Source: Clostridia bacterium
GTDB taxonomy: Bacteria > Bacillota > Clostridia > Oscillospirales > UBA644
Assembly (NCBI GenBank): GCA_014872655.1
Contig: WHHJ01000060.1
Coordinates: 1 to 10,491 of the forward strand
DNA: 10,491 nt
Direction of reading: 5' to 3'
A program made the translations under genes and the position numbers. Positions 6,424-10,491 of the stretch are shown here, piece by piece. The notes beneath the pieces were generated by a model. That model was not told where the DNA came from, made no database searches, and saw only the letters and a list, made by a program, of their open reading frames with translations. Each line of letters starts with the position of its first letter. The first letter of the stretch is position 1.

Positions 6424-8514
6424 TCAGATTCCAAACATTAAATCCGAATATGTTGGGAACGGCCAGAGTTGTTTGTCCACAATCGTCTCCAGTTCATCGG
6501 CCACGGCACGCAAATCTGTCATCGCAGGGAGAACCACATCTTTGCAGAAGTATGCGCTTTGTTGTAAATCTGTAGTCTTCTTTAATTCTGCGGTTGCATT
6601 GTCCAACTTTTGGACTTGAGTGATAAGGTTTTCTAAAAGTGTTGAAACCTTTTCCAAAAGACCTTCTTGGAGTGTACAATGAAGATGCGGGCAAGCACTC
6701 TTTTGTGCGGTAATCGAATCGGATAAAAGCGTTGAAAATCTGCATACGGCAGGGAATATTTCTTTTTTTGCCATATCCAGCATCGTCAGCGCTTCGATTA
6801 AAACGACCTTGGAGTAATTTTCGATTAAAATTTCATACCGAGAAATTAATTCTTTTTCTGTATAAATTTTATGTTTTACAAACAAATCGATATTCTTCTG
6901 GCGAATATAAACCGGCAGTGCATCAGCTGTTGTTTTATATTCTTCCAAACCTCGTTTTTTGGCTTCCTGCGCCCATTCCTCGGAGTAGTTGTTACCGTTG
7001 AATATAATCCGCTTGTGTTTATGATATACTCTTTTAATCAATTCGGATAGGGCACCCGGAAGATCTTTCTTTCCTTCTAATTCGTCTGCGAACTGGCAGA
7101 GCTCCTCTGCTACAATCGTATTCAAAATGGTGTTGGGGCATGAGATGGACAGGGCGGATCCTAACATCCGAAATTCAAATTTATTGCCGGTAAAGGCAAA
7201 CGGAGAAGTCCGGTTCCGGTCTGTGGTATCCCGCGAGAAGGTTGGCAGAACGTGAACGCCGACTTTTAATGTTGTTTTGTCTTTATTATTGTAAGGCTCG
7301 TCCTTTTCAATTGCCTCCAGAATAGCGGTTAATTCATCGCCTAAGAACATAGACACGATTGCCGGGGGAGCTTCATTCCCACCTAAACGATGATCGTTGC
7401 CCGCGCTGGCAACCGTCATTCTCAGCAGATCCTGATATTCGTCAACGGCTTTGATTACAGCGCACAAAAACAGTAAGAACTGCGCATTTTCATGCGGCGT
7501 TTTTCCTGGATTTAGCAGATTGGTTCCTGCATCCGTTGTTAGTGACCAGTTGTTGTGTTTGCCGGAGCCGTTCACCCCTTCAAACGGTTTTTCATGCAGC
7601 AAACACGCAAGTCCGTGTTTTTCAGCTGTCTTTTTCATGATTTCCATGGTTAACTGGTTGTGGTCGCAGGCAATATTGGTCGTTTCAAAAATAGGAGCCA
7701 ATTCGTGTTGGGCCGGAGCGACTTCATTGTGCTCTGTCTTCACTTGGATTCCCAGTTCCCACAGTGCTTCGTCCAGATCGGCCATATATTCTTTTACTTT
7801 GGTTTTTAATACGCCGAAATAGTGGTCTTCTAACTCTTGGCCCTTCGGCGGTTTTGCACCGTACAAGGTCCGACCGGTTATCACTAAGTCTTCACGCTTT
7901 TTATATAAGTCGCGAGGGATCAAAAAGTATTCCTGTTCAGCGCCAACTGTCGTCAGTACTCGTTTAACCGTTGTATTGCCAAACAGTTTCAGAATACGCA
8001 TCGCTTGTTTGTTCACCAATTCCATCGACCGCAGCAACGGTGTTTTCTTGTCTAGCGATTCACCGCCGTAAGAACAAAAGGCCGTAGGAATACAAAGAGT
8101 ATCTTCTTTAATGAACGCGTACGAAGTAGGGTCCCATGCGGTGTACCCGCGTGCCTCAAAAGTGCTGCGCAGACCTCCGGAGGGGAAAGAAGATGCATCC
8201 GGTTCGCCTTTAATCAACTCTTTGCCTGAAAATTCCATGATCACGTCGCTTTCTCCTAAAGGAGAGATAAAACTGTCATGCTTTTCTGCTGTGATTCCTG
8301 TCATCGGTTGGAACCAGTGGGTAAAATGAGTACAGCCGTTTTCGATTGCCCAGTCTTTCATGGCATTGGCTACGGTATTTGCGACAGTGATATCCAGGCT
8401 GCTTCCGTCGGATATTGTCTTTTTTAAAGCTTTATAAGTATCTTTCGGCAGTTTTGCTCTCATGACATTATCATTAAAGACCTTACATCCGAAAATTTCT
8501 GATATTTTATTCAT
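6424..8514 (-). CDS. glnN: Glutamine synthetase type III
   Basis: A 696-residue GSIII (GlnN), the large form of glutamine synthetase (ATP + glutamate + NH3 -> glutamine). GSIII enzymes form double-ring dodecamers in the cytoplasm. Recognised by the GSIII N-terminal signature CTHFTHWFQPMTGITAEKHDSF (from residue 61), the catalytic glutamate segment GAEQEYFLI (191-199), the family motif KTEHNEVAPAQHELAPIFE (259-277), and the glutamate/ATP-site motif GVNGSGKHNNWSL (313-325). A helical, Cys- and Leu-rich C-terminal part follows to residue 696. Length is normal and no frameshift is seen. The start is well supported by GGAGGGG about 5 nt before the ATG. It is monocistronic, with its own TTGACA-N17-TATAAT promoter, and convergent with the lactate operon. 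A second glutamine synthetase of type I starts on the other side of purA, so the organism seems to have both. Confidence 0.96.
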   Translation of the reverse strand: MNKISEIFGCKVFNDNVMRAKLPKDTYKALKKTISDGSSLDITVANTVANAMKDWAIENGCTHFTHWFQPMTGITAEKHDSFISPLGESDVIMEFSGKELIKGEPDASSFPSGGLRSTFEARGYTAWDPTSYAFIKEDTLCIPTAFCSYGGESLDKKTPLLRSMELVNKQAMRILKLFGNTTVKRVLTTVGAEQEYFLIPRDLYKKREDLVITGRTLYGAKPPKGQELEDHYFGVLKTKVKEYMADLDEALWELGIQVKTEHNEVAPAQHELAPIFETTNIACDHNQLTMEIMKKTAEKHGLACLLHEKPFEGVNGSGKHNNWSLTTDAGTNLLNPGKTPHENAQFLLFLCAVIKAVDEYQDLLRMTVASAGNDHRLGGNEAPPAIVSMFLGDELTAILEAIEKDEPYNNKDKTTLKVGVHVLPTFSRDTTDRNRTSPFAFTGNKFEFRMLGSALSISCPNTILNTIVAEELCQFADELEGKKDLPGALSELIKRVYHKHKRIIFNGNNYSEEWAQEAKKRGLEEYKTTADALPVYIRQKNIDLFVKHKIYTEKELISRYEILIENYSKVVLIEALTMLDMAKKEIFPAVCRFSTLLSDSITAQKSACPHLHCTLQEGLLEKVSTLLENLITQVQKLDNATAELKKTTDLQQSAYFCKDVVLPAMTDLRAVADELETIVDKQLWPFPTYSDLMFGI

Positions 8515-8550
8515 ACGACCCCTCCGAGCATATTCATCATCCTTCTAATT

Positions 8551-8579
8551 ATTATATATCAAACTGCAAAGGTTGTCAA
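8551..8579 (-). promoter_or_regulatory. Promoter of glnN
   Basis: On the minus strand TTGACA (8579-8574) and TATAAT (8556-8551) with a 17-bp spacer, a full consensus match. Transcription should start near 8544, about 30 nt ahead of the ATG. The -35 box lies in an imperfect palindrome, GGTTGT-CA-ACAATCC (8571-8585), which might be an operator. Confidence 0.82.
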
Positions 8580-8621
8580 CAATCCTCGAAGTATTTTATT
8601 GGTTGTAAGAATCATATTATT

Positions 8622-8652
8622 GCTTTTTATACGAATGAATGGTCGTAAAAGC
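8622..8652. repeat. Imperfect inverted repeat between the divergent promoters
   Basis: GCTTTT-TAT-ACGA (8622-8634) pairs with TCGTAAAAGC (8643-8652) if three bases bulge; the loop is 8 nt. It lies midway between the glnN and purA promoters and could be a shared regulator site. No protein is assigned. The rest of 8580-8716 is AT-rich sequence in which I see nothing else. Confidence 0.3.
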
Positions 8653-8716
8653 GTTTTTATTGTTTTATAAAAGAAAAATTAGAAGAATAAATTTTGTATT
8701 TTTTTGTGCGCGATTC

Positions 8717-8745
8717 TTGACAAAGATTGACGGATAGTATATAAT
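8717..8745 (+). promoter_or_regulatory. Promoter of purA
   Basis: TTGACA at 8717-8722 and TATAAT at 8740-8745, spacer 17 bp: a full consensus promoter. Transcription should start around 8752, giving a leader of about 100 nt. One copy of the TTGACGGATA repeat (8727-8736) lies in the spacer. Confidence 0.85.
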
Positions 8746-8828
8746 AAGTATGTACAATAAGACAGAACCGTCATTTTGTAAATTGACGGATATTTTTTTG
8801 TGTTGCAATGTGTTCGGGTTGACGGATA
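8727..8828 (+). repeat. Three direct copies of TTGACGGATA ahead of purA
   Basis: The exact 10-mer TTGACGGATA occurs at 8727-8736 (promoter spacer), 8783-8792 and 8819-8828 (both in the leader). An inverted partial copy, CCGTCA, is at 8768-8773. Copies two and three are also followed by TAT or T-rich sequence. They may be operator sites or RNA pairing partners; they do not match the PurR box pattern I know. Confidence 0.7.
8768..8799 (+). promoter_or_regulatory. Possible attenuator hairpin in the purA leader
   Basis: CCGTCA (8768-8773) pairs with TGACGG (8784-8789); after a T-T mismatch two more A-T pairs can form. The hairpin is followed by seven T (8793-8799), the layout of a weak intrinsic terminator between promoter and gene. 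CCGTCA could instead pair with the identical TGACGG at 8820-8825, which would free the terminator. A further hairpin, TGCAAT (8804-8809) with ATTGCA (8830-8835), ends just before the Shine-Dalgarno sequence GAGGAGGGG (8838-8846). The 6-bp stem is short, so this is a suggestion only. Confidence 0.4.
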
Positions 8829-8850
8829 TATTGCAGCGAGGAGGGGTTTT

Positions 8851-10125
8851 ATGCTAACTGCAATCGTCGGAATCAACTGGGGCGACGAAGGAAAAGGCCG
8901 GATGGTTGATTTGCTTTCGGCAGATGAAGATGTTGTTGTCAGATATCAGGGAGGCAACAATGCCGGACATACCGTAATCAATCCATTTGGTGAATTTATT
9001 TTGAATTTGCTTCCGTCCGGGATTTTTCGGTCGAATATCGTTAATGTTATGGGCAACGGCATGGTCATCGATCTGGAGCACCTATATCATGAAATTGGCA
9101 GATTAAAAGCGGCTGGTATCAAGATTTCTCCTGAAAATCTTAAAATCAGTGACAAAGCGGTTGTCGTTTTTCCATACCATGTAATGCAGGATTGTTATGA
9201 AGAAGAGCGTTTAGCAGACGCAAAATTCGGGTCTACCCGTAGAGGGATCGCTCCGGTTTACGGGGACAAGTATTTGAAGAAAGCCATTCGAATGGGAGAT
9301 TTGCTTTGCCCCGAATATTTAAAAGAACGGTTGCGTGGAATTGTTGATTGGAAAAATATGACGTTGCGTGACGGATATAAACGTGACGGCGTTGAGTATG
9401 AACAGATGCTGGCGTGGGTAGAAAAATATGGTCAGGAATTAAAACCGTATATTACCGATGTTAGCTCTTATTTGGAATCGGCTGTACAAGCCGGAAAGAA
9501 GATTATGTTTGAGGCACAGCTGGGTGCTTTAAGAGATATTGATTTTGGTATTTATCCTTATACATCTTCTTCTTCCACGATTGCTGCTTATGGTCCGATC
9601 GGCGCAGGTATCCCGGGGCATTCTTTAGATCGTGTTGTAGGTATTATGAAGGCTTATTCTTCTTGCGTTGGCGAAGGCCCGTTTACTTGTGAATTTTTTG
9701 GACAAGAAGCCGATGAGCTGCGTACGGCAGGACATGAATTTGGAGCTGCGACCGGAAGACCCAGACGTGTAGGACCGTTTGATGTGGTTGCTTCACGGTA
9801 TGGCGTTCGTGTTCAGGGCGCAACGGAACTTGCTTTTACCAAGTTGGATATTTTATCGATGATGGAAAAGATTCCTGTTACGGTAGCATATGATGTGGAT
9901 GGCGTTCGCACCACGGAGTTTCCCACCGGAGATGCTTTAAATAAAGCAAAGCCGATCAATGAATATTTACCTGGCTGGCAGTGTGATATCAGCGCATGCC
10001 GGAAGGTGTCTGATTTGCCGAAAGAGGCTTTGGATTATATTCGATATGTTGAAAACGCGGTTGGCTGTAAAATTAAATATGTATCTGTCGGAGCAGACAG
10101 AGATGCATACATTGTGATGGATTAA
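8851..10125 (+). CDS. purA: Adenylosuccinate synthase, divergent form
   Basis: PurA, 424 residues: IMP + aspartate + GTP -> adenylosuccinate + GDP + Pi, the first committed step to AMP, in the cytoplasm. The P-loop GINWGDEGKG (7-16) keeps the catalytic Asp and the GDEGKG core; GGNNAGHT (34-41) holds the conserved His. Also seen: STRRGIAPVYGDK (128-140), DFGIYPYTSSSS (231-242), VGEGPF (273-278), and TGRPRRVGPFD (301-311). Several positions differ from the common PurA: Asn for Gln before WGDEGKG, EAQLG (221-225) for EGAQG, and GPFD for GWFD/GWLD. These look like features of a distinct clostridial branch rather than damage. The ATG at 8851 follows AGGAGG by 8 nt; an upstream in-frame ATG at 8800 adds 17 residues unlike the family and is rejected. 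Transcribed from the strong promoter upstream and followed by a long hairpin and a glutamine synthetase gene on the same strand. Confidence 0.93.
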   Translation: MLTAIVGINWGDEGKGRMVDLLSADEDVVVRYQGGNNAGHTVINPFGEFILNLLPSGIFRSNIVNVMGNGMVIDLEHLYHEIGRLKAAGIKISPENLKISDKAVVVFPYHVMQDCYEEERLADAKFGSTRRGIAPVYGDKYLKKAIRMGDLLCPEYLKERLRGIVDWKNMTLRDGYKRDGVEYEQMLAWVEKYGQELKPYITDVSSYLESAVQAGKKIMFEAQLGALRDIDFGIYPYTSSSSTIAAYGPIGAGIPGHSLDRVVGIMKAYSSCVGEGPFTCEFFGQEADELRTAGHEFGAATGRPRRVGPFDVVASRYGVRVQGATELAFTKLDILSMMEKIPVTVAYDVDGVRTTEFPTGDALNKAKPINEYLPGWQCDISACRKVSDLPKEALDYIRYVENAVGCKIKYVSVGADRDAYIVMD

Positions 10126-10145
10126 CTGCCCCGACGGGTTTGTCG

Positions 10146-10182
10146 TTTCACACTCATTTCGATTCCCGGAATGAGTGTGAAA
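10146..10182 (+). terminator. Long hairpin between purA and glnA
   Basis: TTTCACACTCATT (10146-10158) pairs perfectly with AATGAGTGTGAAA (10170-10182); a G-U and a C-G pair extend it to 15 bp with a 7-nt loop. No T run follows directly: the nearest (seven T, 10197-10203) is 14 nt away. It may be a weak or factor-assisted terminator, an RNA-processing or stabilising hairpin, or a control element of the downstream gene. A small hairpin CGAC/GTCG (10132-10145) lies just before it. I see no convincing separate promoter for the next gene in this 98-nt gap. Confidence 0.5.
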
Positions 10183-10223
10183 AGCAAATAGGGATATTTT
10201 TTTAAAGAATACGGGTGATGACT

Positions 10224-10491
10224 ATGATGAACACCAAAGAAGATGCGCTGCAGTTTATCAGCAAAAACGACGTGAAGTTTATTCGATTGGCGTTTTGTGA
10301 TGTTCACGGCGTTCAAAAAAATATTTCGGTAATGCCCAGTGAGCTTGCAGGTGTTTTTGAAAAAGGCATTCCGTTTGACGCTTATTCTATCGACGGGTTT
10401 GCCGATTCGGATAAATCCAGTTTGTTTTTATTTCCGGATCCGACGACCCTGACCTTTTTGCCCTGGCGGCCGTCTCATGGCAGAGTGGTTC
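10224..10491 (+). CDS. glnA: Type I glutamine synthetase, N-terminal part (cut by window end)
   Basis: The first 89 codons of a GlnA-type glutamine synthetase; the frame is open to the window edge. The start MMNTKEDALQFISKNDVKFIRLAFCDVHGVQKNISV and the beta-grasp loop FDAYSIDGFADSDKSSLFLFPDP match the N-terminal domain of GSI (the usual loop reads FDGSSIEGF), followed by LPWRPSHGRVV. The catalytic domain lies outside the window, so activity cannot be judged, and GlnA-like enzymes with other substrates are possible. Possible starts are the ATGs at 10218, 10224 and 10227; GGGTG at 10213-10217 gives 6 nt spacing to 10224 and 9 nt to 10227, so one of those two is likely. Same strand as purA, 98 nt downstream across a long hairpin, possibly read through from the purA promoter. 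A type III enzyme is encoded nearby on the other strand. Confidence 0.88.
   Translation, partial: MMNTKEDALQFISKNDVKFIRLAFCDVHGVQKNISVMPSELAGVFEKGIPFDAYSIDGFADSDKSSLFLFPDPTTLTFLPWRPSHGRVV

Noticed and set aside
7451..7822. A 123-codon plus-strand open frame inside glnN
   Set aside because: It lies wholly opposite conserved glutamine synthetase motifs, has no ribosome binding site worth noting and no recognisable protein pattern; it is a shadow of glnN.
8752..8850. Purine riboswitch in the purA leader
   Set aside because: I cannot find the conserved three-way junction core or the paired loop sequences; only short alternative hairpins are visible.
8851..10125. PurZ (phage-type 2-aminoadenine pathway enzyme) instead of PurA
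   Set aside because: The P-loop keeps the catalytic Asp in WGDEGKG, which PurZ lacks, and no other phage gene is nearby.

Overview
The window looks like chromosomal DNA of a strictly anaerobic Clostridia-type Firmicute with moderate-to-low GC. The reasons are AGGAGG-type ribosome binding sites, textbook TTGACA-N17-TATAAT promoters, an electron-confurcating lactate dehydrogenase/Etf operon, a type III glutamine synthetase beside a type I enzyme, and a DUF3343 / class V aminotransferase pair of the kind common in gut clostridia. The genus cannot be fixed from sequence alone. No mobile element, CRISPR array, tRNA or rRNA is visible.

Layout. (1) Minus strand, 51-1386: a two-gene unit transcribed DUF3343 small protein -> cysteine-desulfurase-like PLP enzyme, with overlapping reading frames. 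(2) Plus strand, 1455-2584: a self-contained transcription unit (strong promoter, one gene, terminator) for a divergent ATP-grasp protein of the D-Ala-D-Ala ligase type, substrate unknown. (3) Plus strand, 2609-6333: a long AT-rich control region with several inverted repeats, then etfB-etfA-glcD(lctD) in tight succession, ending in a perfect 17-bp hairpin terminator. (4) Minus strand, 6424-8579: glnN (glutamine synthetase III), convergent with the lactate operon and sharing that terminator. (5) A divergent intergenic region (8515-8850) with one clear promoter for each side and a possible attenuator in the purA leader. (6) Plus strand: purA (adenylosuccinate synthase, a divergent form), a long hairpin, and the first 89 codons of a type I glutamine synthetase cut off by the window edge.

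How the genes fit together. EtfB, EtfA and the FAD-dependent dehydrogenase are expected to form the complex that oxidises lactate with NAD+ by coupling to reduced ferredoxin. Two glutamine synthetases of different families flank purA, an aspartate- and GTP-dependent step of AMP synthesis, giving a nitrogen/purine block. The DUF3343/desulfurase pair probably handles sulfur or selenium.

The points most worth a second look are: the N-terminal iron-sulfur domain of EtfA, which seems to have lost a cluster ligand (Phe47); the operator-like palindromes ahead of etfB; alternative hairpins in the purA leader; the substituted IMP-binding segment of PurA; and the altered metal-binding residues of the ATP-grasp protein. 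All comparisons with family consensus are from memory, not from a search.
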